This document shows, piece by piece, positions 36,301 through 48,381 of a stretch of DNA of 64,000 nucleotides. The notes under the pieces are model-generated. The model saw only the letters and a program-made list of their open reading frames with translations. It did no database searches and was not told the DNA's origin. The stretch is from assembly GCA_017165825.1 (NCBI GenBank), contig CM029367.1:24437741-24501740 (forward strand), read 5' to 3'. Origin of the DNA: Hepsetus odoe. Lineage: Eukaryota; Chordata; Actinopteri; Characiformes; Hepsetidae. The translations under genes were made by a program, and so were the position numbers. Position 1 is the stretch's first letter; each line of letters opens with the position of its first letter.

Positions 36301-38169
36301 TATACAAAAATTTTAACTTATAGCAGAGTTAGCATTTAACAGAGATCTACAAATAGGCATTCAGAAAATATCTGCATGGCACACTACAAATTGATAGATT
36401 ATGTTATATTATTTTCCCATAATTTGAAGTTCTTACTTCTAAACTAATCTACACAATAATCTACACATATTAACCCTGAAGTTTATATAGTTTTTCTTAA
36501 CACTACTGTGTTCAAATCACAGTATACTTTATGCCTCCTTTTTGGTATTTTATAGCACATTCGGTAAAACTAAGATAACATATTCCAACTACATCTGTGA
36601 TGTAAAGGTTAAAAATAGCTTTTAACCGTGTTGTCAGTAATTCCTGGAATTGTCCCTGAGCTCTGTGAGATGGAGGGTGAAAAAGGACTACTGGAATGGT
36701 AAAGGTTGAAAAGTTACCTCAAAAAGCCATCTTCATTCTATCAGTGATTTTGATGGCTTATTCACCAGACGCAAAGTTATCAGCTGCCACAATTTTATCT
36801 GTGAAAAAATAGCAAGTGCCAGATATTGGACTTCTGCGAAATAGCTCGCGTGAGGACAAAGCCAATGTCAGCACGTCTCTGCTCCCATTTGTTATCTGAC
36901 ATTTACCTGACTTTTAAAAGCTCCCTGAGCTGCCTCTGACGGTGTTGGGTTTAATTCAGCTGCCCCTCCTCCTCGCATTCACTGTGCTATCCCTCAGGAC
37001 TCTACAGTCACTTTGACTACAGCATTTCTGCACTGCTCTTCCAAGCCAAACACATTCTGTATTATATTAAAAGCTCATATTGTTCTAGAGGCGTAAAGTC
37101 CATTGAAATTTTGTTTGTCTTTTGTAAATTCTACTAGTTTGCTAGTCTGTTTTTTTTCAAAGGGAGTCCAATGCCCTTGATTAAAGCAAATGCATAAGGC
37201 ATATGGCTAGGTGAAAACTTTGTAACTTTAAATGAAATGTTAATTTTTTTTATTGTGCAAAATGGAAAAAAACATTACTATACAATTTATAGATAACCCT
37301 GGCCAATACTGTTTCATGTCCCAAGCACCCATGCCTTTATCTACAAATCTTAGACACTGATGGAGTTCAATAAATATTAATGAAAAGTTAAGCGTTATGT
37401 GTTAAGTAGCAGTTGGTCTTCAGTTTGTTGCAGGCATCAGCCCAAGACTGCGGAGCAGGGGGTTGTCAGAGGGTAACAAGTGTTTATTACATACTTTTGT
37501 AAAGCATGTCATCTGTTATCATATTATTTATGAAAAAGATTATTCTTTTATCTAGTTCAGAAATATGAGGATTTGCTGTATGTTTTTACGTACTTTTAAG
37601 GACCAAAACATAGAATAGTGCCAGTACCTTCTTTTCACAGCCGAAATAGTGTGTGGTCATAAGTGAGAGCAATTATGTGGAGCATGAAGAACATCAGTAA
37701 ACTCAAAAAGGAAGCCACACATCCTTTTCTTGCTCGGCAAGGTGAAGAGCACTGAATGTGTGAGGGTGTAAAGCAGCCACCGTCAACTGTGTCCTGGGAG
37801 AGCAAGGCGGCACGGTGACTAGCAATAAAGGCACACTCAGAGCAAGGCATGACTGACGCACTCGAAGAGTTTAACAGTGCATTGTGTTACAGCAGATAAG
37901 GCATGCAGCACACTGCCATCCCTCCAAGGACACACTAATCCTGTCTGTCACAGAGGGGCGAGGGCGTAGGAGGTGGGGGGCTCAGGATGAGCTGCAAAAA
38001 GCTTAGAAAATGATTTTATGGAATGTAGGTGCTAAGGGTATTGTGGATTATGGGAGGGAAAGCAGACAATTTTAGCTACATAGCACAGCATATAACTCAG
38101 TGATAATTTTTTTTTACAATTTAACAAGGTATGAATATCTGTTTAGAAGTAAGTTTTTTGCACAAGCAG
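33371..38169. other. Intergenic, nothing certain
   Basis: 4.8 kb AT-rich. Contains a perfect 9-bp stem hairpin at 33418-33438 and two similar stretches (TTCAGTTTGTTGCAGG at about 35882 and 37421). A 122-codon frame at 35007-35375 has no recognisable motif. Confidence 0.5.
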
Positions 38170-38181
38170 TTGCATCTTGGT

Positions 38182-38483
38182 TGGGGTATATTAAAGGGAC
38201 AGCTCAGGTTAGACAAGGTTAGAGAAGCAAGGTTGCGTTGGTTTGGACAGGTCCAGAGCAGAGATGAGGATTATATTGGGAGGAGGATGTTGAAGATGGA
38301 GCTGCCAGGAAAGAGGAGAAGAGGAAGAACACAGAGGAGGTTTACGGACGTGGTGAGAGAGGACATGCAGGTGGCTGGTTTGAAGCAGGAAGATGCAGAG
38401 GACCGTAAGAAATGGAGACGGCTGATCTGCTGTGGCGACCCCTAAAAGGGAGCAGCCGAAAGAAAAAGAAGAAGAAAAAGAAG
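38182..38483 (+). mobile_element. RTE-like LINE, 5'-truncated 3' end with target-site duplication
   Basis: Encodes DKVREARLRWFGQVQSRDED, YIGRRMLKMELPGKRRRGRT and the terminal EDAEDRKKWRRLICCGDP, then an AGCAGCCGAAAG motif and GAA-rich tail. Flanks TTGCATCTTGGT (38170-38181) and TTACATCTTGGT (38484-38495) form a 12-bp duplication with one mismatch. Confidence 0.88.
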
Positions 38484-38495
38484 TTACATCTTGGT

Positions 38496-39324
38496 CACTG
38501 CATTGAATGCTTATGTGATATTCATCTTTTGAGCACAAACTAAGAAGTCTTCAAAGAACAGGAGAAAGTAATTAAATGGCCCTGGTGTCCCAATACTTTT
38601 GGAGTGGATTGTATTAAAAACCTTCAAATAATATGTATCAGACTTTCTCAAACTCTTTCAGCTTTGTTGAATCGTTGATATATGTGCATTGATATTGAAG
38701 TTTGTTTAAAGTGTGTGTGGAAGTTCAGTTAATGAAGATCATTGCTTTTTGTTGACCAGAACTACTATTTCTCTTTCCCCTCTGGAAAGAATGTTTTTAT
38801 TTAGGTAGAACTACATTTTTGTTTCAGTGCAGTGGATTTTACCCAATGTGATCCTAGATCAAATCTCATATCCACCATCACTACTCAATAATATATAAAA
38901 TACTTTCCCAGTTATTCCTTCCCAACACATTCCTTCAAGGCAATAGCCCGGAGCACTTTAACTTTAGACAGCAACTGCAAGGTGGACAGGATTAGTGAAT
39001 GTGCTAATGGAAGCAAGAGCAAAGAAATGGATGTCTGAGTCTAGCAGGTCCCCCTAGGACTCTGACCATAAAGCTTTTTCATGTCAGTTTTCATACCAGA
39101 GACAGAAAGATGGAGGTGGAAGATAGAGAGAGCCATACAGTGTGAAAAACGAGAGGAATGATGATAGAGAAAACATAATACAAAGAGAAAGAGAGGGATA
39201 GTTTAAAATAATTGTGAAAGTGACATGTTTCCAAATCATGGACTAAACGTGCATTGATCAATCGAATCAACATTATCTCCAAACAATCATGCCTGTAATG
39301 CTAGCAAATATCAGGTTAGCTGAT
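38496..39324. other. Intergenic, possible lone transposon terminus
   Basis: GGTGTCCCAATACTTTTGGA at about 38586 resembles a DNA-transposon end; otherwise unrecognised. Confidence 0.4.
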
Positions 39325-39561
39325 GTGAAAGCGAAAGTGATAACCCTTGTCATTGCGAGGTCAAAGCACAGCAGACAATGAACCACAATGAAATTGGACC
39401 TCTGCATTTAACCCATGCACACAGCAGTGGGCAGCTATTGAAAGCACCTGGGGAGCTGTGACGGGGACAGCACCTTGCTCAAGGGTACCTCAGGGCAACC
39501 CACTGGGGTGGAAATCGAACCCACAATCTTCTGATCTGGGGCCAACTCCCTAACCACTAGG
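39325..39561 (-). mobile_element. tRNA-SINE, type A, full length (first of tandem pair)
   Basis: Reverse orientation: GTGAAAGCGAAAGTG, CAATGAACCACAATGAAATT, CTTGCTCAAGGGTACCTCAG, AAATCGAACCCACAATC and TAACCACTAGG. Confidence 0.87.
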
Positions 39562-39733
39562 TTAACCCATGCACACAAACACCGTGCAGCAGTGGGAAGC
39601 TATTGAAAGTGCCCGGGGAGCAGTGATGGGGACGGTACCTTGCTCAACAGTACCTCAGGGCAACCTACTTGTGAGGGAATTGAATCTTCCGATGCGGGGG
39701 CAACTCCCTAACCACTAGGCCACCGCTGCCCCA
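39562..39733 (-). mobile_element. tRNA-SINE, type A (second of tandem pair)
   Basis: Directly abuts the previous copy and begins at an internal point (TTAACCCATGCACAC), then repeats through ACCTTGCTCAACAGTACCTC to ACTAGGCCACCGCTGCCCC. Confidence 0.87.
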
Positions 39734-39839
39734 GTGTTGAAGGCATCAAAATGGGCAAGCATAACTGTCTTTCACAAGGGCTAAATTGTGATGGCTACAC
39801 TAATGGATCAAATCATCTCGCTTAACAGCCTGTCTTGTG

Positions 39840-40560
39840 GGGTGTGTGTAATGATCAGTTCATACCAAAAGTGGTACAATGATGTACAACCTTTAACAAG
39901 GTAAAGGGTGCCCAAGGCTCATTGATGATGGGAGCAAAAACTAGCTATCTAATTTAATCCCACATAAGAGGTGCTGTAGAAAAAATGGTGTAGAAAAATA
40001 TTAGTCAAAACTGGGCCACAGAGCAACGAAATACGAAATATGGTCTAATGAAACATTTTCTTTTACTTCAATTGGATGGCCTGGTGCATATGAGTTGATA
40101 TCTAGGGAAGGCATGGCACCAGAATGCACAATGGGAAGACAGTTGGACAGAAGCAGTGTGATGCTCTGGACAATGTTCTGCTGAAAAATCCTTGGGTACC
40201 AGAATCCACATTGCTGCAAACCAAGTACATGCCTTCATGGTATTTTCTAATGTCAGTAGCCTGTCAACCTGCAAAACATAATTATAAATGGTCTGAGGAA
40301 AATCTGTAGGAGTTGCTGGACAAGTCTCATCCACAAAGGTCTCACTTCATATCCTACAAGACTTAAAGGCTTTGCTGCTAACATGTTGGTGCCAGATACC
40401 AAAATATCTTCATACGTTTTCATGTCTCAAAAGGTCAGTGCTTTTTTGCAGAATAAGGCTCAACCACATTATTATCCAGGTGTTTTTAATGTTATTGCTG
40501 ATACAGTGGCCTCCACTGGACCAAGTGGACAAAACCATTTTTTAATTGATTTACCCCTCT
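39840..40560 (+). mobile_element. Tc1-like transposon remnant, nearly end to end but decayed
   Basis: Transposase-derived phrases on the + strand in broken frames: CCCAAGGCTCATTGATG, CTGGGCCACAGAGCAACGAA, ACTTCAATTGGATGGCCTGG, GGCATGGCACCAGAATGCAC, CAGTGTGATGCTCTGGACAA, GACTTAAAGGCTTTGCTGCT and TTGGTGCCAGATACC. The catalytic QQDNA region is deleted. Confidence 0.7.
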
Positions 40561-42612
40561 ACATTTCAGTTTCACTATGTAGAAATCACAACACCTTCTA
40601 TACATAGTCCCCCACAACTTTAAATTAATGTCTGCAATGTCAACTTTAATCATGTCTGAGTGTTTGATTTAAAATTTTACACTGAGGAGCAGTGGGGTAA
40701 ATCAAGGAGAAATGTGTCATTTTCAAAAGTAAAATAGTCTTTTGCGTTTCAGTAACACAGAATCTAGGACAGGAGGTGCAACATGGCAGGACTGGAAAAA
40801 AAATGTCCCATGTGTCTGTTTATTTTATGTCTTACCTTTAGGTTTTCTCTTATTAAACAGCTGCTCCTGAAATCCACCCTTGCTAATGCAAAGCACTAAA
40901 GCTTGGTGACAGAGCCTCCTGTCATTGCTCCAAAAGAAGCACCTCTAATCCCATGGCTGAATATTTGACCCTCATTTTAGCCCTTGATTATTTTGTTATG
41001 GGCACAGTTTTTATCCCCTGTGCAAATGCACGTGGCCTGATTTAGTACAAACACTACTGAATAGTCATATCCACATCTCCAGCAATTTCCGGAAGAGCTC
41101 TTTAAAGAGATGCATTGTGATATAAAGGTGTTCTAACCTTGAGTGATGATTTCTTTAATATGACAGTTTTATTGCAAATAAAATAATGAATTGCTCAAGT
41201 GCTGATGAAATATTGAATATTGAAATGATGTGCATTTCAAAAGAGCATGAGATATCCCCACTGCATCAAGACATGGTCGGAGAGGAATTTAAAGAGAATT
41301 AAAGTCCTTTTGACAAACAGGCCATTTTGGAGAAGCGTAAGCTTCAAGGCCCTTACACGAAGCTTAGCGGTTTGAGAAAATCAATGATCAGCCTTTCAAT
41401 TAGCATCTAGCACATTTGAGGAATTGCAAAAGCATCATCTCAAAGCAGGCTTCCTGTCTGAGAGAAGAGAACTAAGGCCTAAATTCTTTCATGGAGTCTT
41501 ACGATTAGGGGGACAAAGTTAACTTTTATTCTTTTGACTGCACTTGCATGTTAGGATGTTTATTTTTTTCTTTACAAAAGATATCAAGCTGGATTATGGA
41601 GATGAGCTCAGAGATTTCTGCATTCAAATGGCCTATTTTCATTTTAAGAAGGATGCACCACAGCATGTTCTTATTCAAATTACGACCTCATTTCATGCCC
41701 CGCCATGTAGATGTTGAAATTTACTTAAAATTGCTCTTCTTACCTAAATGTCCCTACAACATCATGAAAGGATGAGAATGTTCCTGAGCTCCCACGTAGT
41801 TTGAAAAAATCCTGATTTAACGTAGCAGAATTAAATTGCCCTGTTTAGACAGTGTTTCTTGTGTTTTTTTTTTTCTTCCACAGGCTGTTCATGGCTCACA
41901 GCACCTTAAGGCAATGTGAAAGCTGCTGTGGTGAATCTTTTTACGATGATTTGCAAGCAGTAACAAATAAATGTAAAGCGAAAGGCATCACAGCTGCAAG
42001 AAGTGGACCAAAACAGCTTAAAGGTTCCACAAACTACAGTGTGTGTGTGTTCATGATAACAATGAAAATATTTAGTATCCTATAAAACCATCTAATGTAG
42101 AATTGTAGATAGTTTGTCAAAGAAAAAAAAATTGAACAATCTCCTATTTAAACAACAAGCAAAATGGCAGAAATGTTCCTCATGTTGAAGAAGAACAAGA
42201 ACACATAAAAGCTGATTCTTGAATTGCTTTTTGAGAATTTCTTCAGATATTTCCCATTTAGCAATGTCAGATGTGCATGTTTGTTTGGAAGTGCCCATAG
42301 TGACAGGGGCACTAGTGACAGGGGAGGTAATGCAGCAGAGTCATTGGCTGAAAGGAGAACACTCTCCAAACTGAGCACAATGACAGTAAACTGATTGTAA
42401 CAGCTTGAGAGCAGTGAAATTTGCATTTGGAAATGTGAAGTAAGTAGGTACTTTATATATGCAGGGACACTATGGTTATTAGAAAAGACATCCTGCTCTC
42501 CACATCAGAATTTCTGGTTCCTTCCTCCATTCGGCAGTCTGACATGTTGATTCCCTACTGCAAGAAAACACCAGTGCAGCCTGAAGATGAGCTGAATTCA
42601 TTTATTTTTTCA
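40561..42612. other. Intergenic, nothing recognised
   Basis: 2 kb AT-rich. A T-rich tract followed by CCACAG at about 41883 looks like a splice acceptor, but the frame after it matches nothing I know. Confidence 0.5.
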
Positions 42613-42623
42613 TATTCTATATA

Positions 42624-42855
42624 GGGGCAGCGGCGGTCTAGTGGTTAGGGTGTTGGCCACATGATTGGAGGATCAGGGGTTTGAACCCCTTCCCGATAGG
42701 TTGTGCTGAGGTACCCTTGAGCAAGGTGCTGTCCCCGTCCCGCTCCTCCCTGCGATGGGCTGGTGACCTGTCCAGGATGCGTCCCCCGTCCTCGCCCTGT
42801 GTGCGCTGGGTTGCTCCAGCAACCCCATTTGGGACAAGCGGCAGAAAATGGATGG
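42624..42855 (+). mobile_element. tRNA-SINE, type B, full length with target-site duplication
   Basis: GGGGCAGCGGCGGTCTAGTG, B box GGGTTTGAACCCC, CCCTTGAGCAAGGTGCTGTC, CTGCGATGGGCTGGTGACCT, GGGACAAGCGGCAGAAAATG, GATGG. The perfect 11-bp repeat TATTCTATATA flanks it (42613-42623 and 42856-42866). Confidence 0.92.
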
Positions 42856-43217
42856 TATTCTATATAAGAATGTTATTTGCTTGTTAGTGACATTTTTCCA
42901 GAAAACATTCCTAATTTAAACCAAGTCCTTTTTTTCTGCAATAATAATACCCTAATAGTAAAAGAGTTCATTATAGTTAAATAAGTTAATTAAAGAAACT
43001 AAACAACTTCACTGAAAGACTGACTTATGCAGTTTGTTGCTTTTTGGAGATTGGATTTGCACTTTTGAGAACAGCTTTTGTTGACAAATGTAGCTGTGTG
43101 GGTTTAAGACTGGAAGCATGAAAAAATTAATTGAAAAAATAAAGATTGATCAATCTGATATGAAACTTGTCTTTTGTGCCATTTTTTAAAATATGTGTAT
43201 CCTGCTTTTTTTCTGAG

Positions 43218-43432
43218 TAGGGGTGGTGGTGGTCTAGTGGTAAGATACTTGCCTATGGATCTATGGGCCATCTGTGGACCAAGTGATCACAGATTCGAAT
43301 CCCACCTCCAGCCCTACCACCATTGGGTTCCTGAGCAAAACCATTAACCCTGACTTGCTCCAGGGTGACTGTCCCTGTAATCAGGACATAGAAGTCGCTC
43401 TGGAAAAGAACGTTTGCTAAATGCCATAAATG
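43218..43432 (+). mobile_element. tRNA-SINE, type C (L2-like tail)
   Basis: GGTGGTCTAGTGGTAAGATA, B box GATTCGAATCCC, TACCACCATTGGGTTCCTGA and the tail GTCGCTCTGGAAAAGAACG, TTTGCTAAATG. Confidence 0.87.
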
Positions 43433-43809
43433 AGAAGGGGAAAAAAAACAGTTAATAAATCATGGTAGTCATTTAATTTCTAATTAAACTGTTCAAAGCT
43501 ATTAAGTGATGTGTATTTAGAAAAAACAGCATTGCTTTTAAAGGCTTTTTATTTAAGAATATATGGATGGCTTTATTCATAAGAAATATTATGTGCACAA
43601 TGTAAAGAAAAGAATTCCAAGCAAGAAAGAGATACATAGAAAGAGAGACTAAGATAAGGAAAAAGAAGTGGACCAGTGTGTTACTGTACCTCTGAAGGGA
43701 AATGCATTCAGGCAGCAGTGCTTCAAATGTAGGTTTCATTCTGTATTCACTACAGCATATACTGTGTGGCTTATTTAAGAGAGGGAGAACAGGGTAGGGC
43801 AAGCGGCTA

Positions 43810-43952
43810 ATGAGAGAACGGGAGAGAGAGAACGCAAAAAAAAAGATAGCAACAAAGAGACAGCAAGAGAGAGAGGGAGGGAGGAGAGAGTGGGAGAGAG
43901 TGAGGAGAGAGACTGAGAGGGGAGAGAGAGTGAGAGGAGAGCGAGAGATGCT
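43810..43952. repeat. GA-rich purine tract
   Basis: About 140 bases of imperfect GAGAGA/GGGAGA repeats. Confidence 0.9.
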
Positions 43953-46438
43953 TGACTGTAATACTGACCCACTTCCAGGAGCCGAGTCTAGGCTCATGTG
44001 TGCTGCTTGGGGAGGAAAGAATGGAATAGCATATGGATGAGCTAAATCAACAGGGGACATCTGCACTTGCTGCATTCAGTAATATCTTTTAACCTTTTAA
44101 CACTTTGAGTCTGGAGCGTTCACATAAAAATCTTTTTGTGAAATATATTTACCCTGTTCATTTGAATTTGGAGCTTTTACACAAGATGACTTCAAAATCC
44201 GTTTTCTCTCAGACATGATGTGACCAGACAAGAGGCCAGCAATGTCAAATACAAGCCCACACACAAGATTGTAGAGCAATGAATCATATATTTTGGTCAT
44301 TGATGGGTTACTTTTTTATATTTTATTTTATATTAGATTTAGATTTTATATCAGCATTATTCCTGAAGTGAAATAGTAACATTTATTCTGATAGTTCTTT
44401 TCTGGCATTTAAAGGTACTTCCTACCACTGCAGCTCTGTCTTCCTGCTCTTTATTTGAGTACCCTCTGCATATTGTACATCCAAAAAACAACATCCAAAA
44501 CCTGGATGATTTTCATCAAAACACATACCCATCAAATAATTTCACTTGGTGTAAAACATTTCCACTTTAAAAAGTTGTCTTTTTAAAACCCCAAGAAATT
44601 GCATGTGTGTGGCCCTTTGCTCTTTTTATTTTTGATTCTAGTTTATATACAGCCAGTATAGACTTGATGACTCTTTAAAAAGTGGAATATATTCTTTTAT
44701 TATAATATACATGCAGCCTTTTGCACCACGCTTTTCTTGGGAATCTGTTGAGAATTTGAAGTCGTAACGTATGTGTGTGATAAAAAGGTAATTTTCAGGT
44801 TTCCTTAATAAAACGCAGGTCTTTCAAAAAACTAAAAGTATTAATAATCAAATTTTTGAATTAAAGATATATATTATGCCTGTTTACTAGTTAAGAAACC
44901 AACTGCAAGTCAGAAGACAGATTTGCGTCTTCAGTACTGGCAGGTAATGAAAATGCTCTTTCTTTGTTAGGCATAACAGCCGAAAAAAGAGAAATCAGGT
45001 CAGCATGCGCATCTGTGCTGCAACACAACCACATGAATGTTTTCCTCAAGGCAAAGCAACAGAGGAGAACATTTTTTGAAATGCTAATTAAAGTCTCCAG
45101 GAATGTTTTTTTGCAAAATATCTTTCATCCCCCTGCAGTGAATGAAACACACAGGAAAAGATTTAAGAACTTTTTAGCTCAGCCTGCTCTCCACAGGTAA
45201 TAGAACTGTGGAATTACAAGCATTTTAGACTCTAAGCACACTTAGACAAAAATTAAAAGACTGCTATGAAGCAGAAGTCATTTTTCTCTTCTGGTCGTTT
45301 TCCAGTGAAATGTGTTTAATGAATTTTTAATATGAGCACTCTGTGACTCACTCTCTTTTTTGATTCATTTGAGAAATGATGTATCCATACAAACAAGCAA
45401 AATCATATGGTAGCATGTCAAATGTTCAGAAATGACATGGCTGTAGATTAAACAGGGAAATGCAGTGGGCTTTCATGATAATGAAACCTGGATTTCCAGC
45501 CATCTTATTCTCCTGATATTCAATTAGCTAGAGAATTAGAAAGCTTGAATGGTTAGATGTTTCCATATTGGACTAGTATTGAACAGTTCTGTTTTTTGAG
45601 TATAAGATGTTCTCCTGATGTAAAAAATCCAACCGGAGAAGAACTGCTGCCATGAAGGCTTTCGTCTCATTGACATTGAAAGCATGTACTCCGTCAGTAA
45701 TGATGTTTGAATATAATTTGCCACTCGATTATGGCTCTGCCTACATTGGGGTGTCTAATGTGTGTCAGGAAAACTATAACAAAAGCCTGGTATTTTGACA
45801 CATGGACTACTCCAAAAATCCTTGGGAATGGTCAAACATTTATTTGACCTGCTGTTTAAAAGCATCTGTGTCTATTCTTAATTCTTTATATCTTCAGTCC
45901 ATGACTCTGTGTTATCTGTCACACCAAAGAAATGACGCTTTAATGTCCTTTGCTTAGTTTTGATCCTGAAGACAATTTAACAGATATCAGAAATAGATCA
46001 AAGCTTTCACTTGATTGTCTTGTCTGCTCACTGTGACTGATGTTTTTTCCAGTTTACTCATAAAATCTGCCTTCGACTGGCTTCCTACACACTTGTTGTT
46101 CTTTTTTAATGGCAGCCTCATGTAAATATGTGAACTTGACATTCATCAGACCAATAATTAGTTGGCTTCAGTGACAGGAATACACAAGCTGCAGCATCAA
46201 CACAAAGGCTTTCTCTCTGGGTGGTGGGAATCATTCCAAAGGCCTACAGGTCCCTCCAGCCACTGCCACATTGGTGGTGTCTTAACACTGTGGTTAGAGA
46301 CCATTCTCTTGACAACAAAGGCAGCAATGTAACCAGGATCATATGACACCCCACCCAAAAAAAAAAGTTCTAGACTGCCTATGTTGTCTCAATAAAACTG
46401 AATTTCTGATGTAGGATAAAAAATATGGAAGTATATTA

Positions 46439-46464
46439 TTATTGTTGTTGTTGTTGTTGTTGTT
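46439..46464. repeat. (TTG)n microsatellite
   Basis: Eight TTG units. Confidence 0.95.
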
Positions 46465-47085
46465 ATAGCAACCTATGTGTGATGGATTTACTATATAAAG
46501 CTATATACGTAAATATATATAAAGCTATATATAAAAATCCAGGACCTTTTACAATAAGTTACTGTCAGCTTAGTTACTAGTGAAGTATTGTCAACACTGT
46601 GTTGTACTGCATTTCATAGCCTTTTTTTCTGCTATTCTAGCCTTGATCACAGTTATAACTATTACTTTTGTGGATACACAGTATTCTGTATATTCCTGTA
46701 CAAGTTAAATAGCTTATATAAAAAAAAAAACAGAAAGGGTAATACCATAGTAAATTAGACATATCATTGCCATGACAACAAATGATTGTAATCGCTATAA
46801 AGGAAAGTTTAGTAACCCATAATTTACTGGATATTTTTTCCGATGATGTTTACTCACTGACATGGTGCACTAACAGAGTGCTGATTTGTGGGTAACATAC
46901 TCTACAGATACCAGCCAACAACAATCTACTAGTTCATTGACTCCACCTCTTATATTGATCATTAGAGCCATAAAAATATAATACTATCTAATCTCACCCT
47001 TAAACATTAATATTATCTTTTTCATGAAGAATTTCCTTTTCACATGAAGGTTATAAATCATACAGTAAATAACATATTTCGTTAC

Positions 47086-47294
47086 TACATTTACATTTGT
47101 GGCATTTAGCAGACACTCTTATCCAGAGCGACTTCCACGTCCTAATTACAGGGACAGTCCCCCTGGAGCCACTCAGGGTTAAGGGTCTTGCTCAGGGACC
47201 CAGTGGTGGTAGTGCTAGAGGTGGGATTCGAACCTGGGACCTCTTGACCAATAGATCCATAGGCAAGTACGCTACCACTAGACCACTGACACCC
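47086..47294 (-). mobile_element. tRNA-SINE, type C (L2-like tail), upstream of opn3
   Basis: Reverse orientation: ACATTTACATTTGTGGCATT, TTATCCAGAGCGACTTCC, GACCCAGTGGTGGTAGTGC, GATTCGAACCTGGGACC and CTACCACTAGACCACTG. About 770 bases upstream of the opn3 start. Confidence 0.88.
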
Positions 47295-47968
47295 TTTATA
47301 ATTATTTTTAATCATAAGAGTATATTACTCTTTTTGAAAAATGTTTATTTTATTTAATTGTGCATAAACATAATAAATACCACTGATTCTTTATTTTATT
47401 TTATACTCATAAATCTTTTAACCCTATGTATTTATATATGTATTATTCAGTATTTACATAATTTACGTATTTACGTATATTTTACATAAAAACCTGTACA
47501 TTCAAAGGGTTAATTTGGTGGGTATATTCATATTTTTGGCTCCTGATTTTAATCTTTACTGTTTTATGAGTTCAAATTTGAGACAGTCACTTAATAAATG
47601 CTATATTGTGCTAAAGTCTAATTAAAAAAGACATATATTAAAAGAAGGCACCTGACATCCTTTTTTCTGCAGGCAGCCTGGCTCATCCTCTTGACAGTGG
47701 TGACCAGCAGTCAGATTCTCTACTTGATAAATGGCAGAAAGATGAACTTCAATCACAATCAGAAATGTCAGATCAGAGTCTGTCTCCGCCCCATTTCCAC
47801 AGACCACGCCTCCTGCGCCAGGATTGGCTGATAGTATCCCATGAAGGACCGGCTCTTAGTTCATTCCCAGTCTGTTTACAAGCCGGAGTTGGAAATGGTT
47901 TGCATTATGGGTGAGAAAAAGAGTTCCCTCCCTCACTGTGCCAAATCGCTCCCCGGAACGAGGGGGTC

Positions 47969-48091
47969 ATGAGTCCTGGAGCGCAGCGCGTGAGTGAAGA
48001 TCCATCATGCCAGAAGTTGTCGGGAGCGCGCGTTGGCCCCGCAGAATGCTCCAGGACGCGCAATGAATCCCCTCAACGAGAGCAGGACTGA
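47969..48091 (+). other. Upstream ORF 1 overlapping the opn3 start
   Basis: A 40-codon ORF that starts at ATG 47969 and ends at TGA 48089-48091, in a different frame from opn3 and running 26 bases past its ATG. Ribosomes using it would miss the opn3 start, so it could repress translation if it lies in the mRNA. No recognisable peptide. Confidence 0.45.
48007..48066 (+). other. Upstream ORF 2 ending in ATGA at the opn3 start
   Basis: A 19-codon ORF from ATG 48007 (A at -3) whose TGA stop (48064-48066) overlaps the opn3 ATG (48063-48065) as ATGA. That layout could allow termination-reinitiation. Whether the transcript includes it is not known. Confidence 0.45.
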
Positions 48092-48381
48092 GACAAGCGC
48101 GGAGGAACATCTGTTCGCCGTCGGCACCTACAAACTTCTCGCCTTCACCATTGGCACCATCGGCGCGCTGGGCTTCTGCAACAACGTCGTGGTTCTGGTG
48201 CTTTACTACAGGTTCAAGAGGCTGCGCACGCCCACCAACTTACTGCTGGTCAACATCAGTGTGAGCGACCTGCTGGTGTCCATCATCGGGGTGAACTTCA
48301 CCTTCGTGTCGTGCGTAAAGCGAGGATGGGTGTGGGACGCCGCGACATGCGTGTGGGACGGATTCAGCAACAGCCTGTTCG
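48063..48381 (+). CDS. opn3: opn3 coding exon 1 (residues 1-106 plus one base)
   Basis: This exon encodes the extracellular N-terminus, helices 1 and 2 and the start of helix 3, ending in DGFSNSLF plus the first base of a glycine codon. The donor is GTCGGT, a weaker match than usual at +3 but with G at -1 and +5. It is fixed by the phase and by the exon 2 protein (G-IVSI), which continues exactly as in other OPN3 proteins. If the intron were retained, translation would run to a stop at 48449. Confidence 0.95.

Larger units (their letters stand above)
43433..47085. other. Intergenic, microsatellites only
   Basis: 3.6 kb AT-rich with a purine tract (43810-43952) and a (TTG)n tract (46439-46464). 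The long reverse-strand open frame at 43473-44075 is a by-product of the purine tract. Confidence 0.5.

Noticed and set aside
41852..42085. Possible exon after a T-rich tract and CCACAG at about 41883
   Set aside because: The product matches nothing and no partner exon or downstream donor is convincing.
43473..44075. 200-codon reverse-strand open frame
   Set aside because: Low-complexity Ser/Leu-rich product of a GA-rich tract, no motif.
47994..48062. Upstream extension of the opn3 frame to a GTG at 47994
   Set aside because: It has no ATG; the first in-frame ATG is 48063 and the extension resembles 5' UTR.
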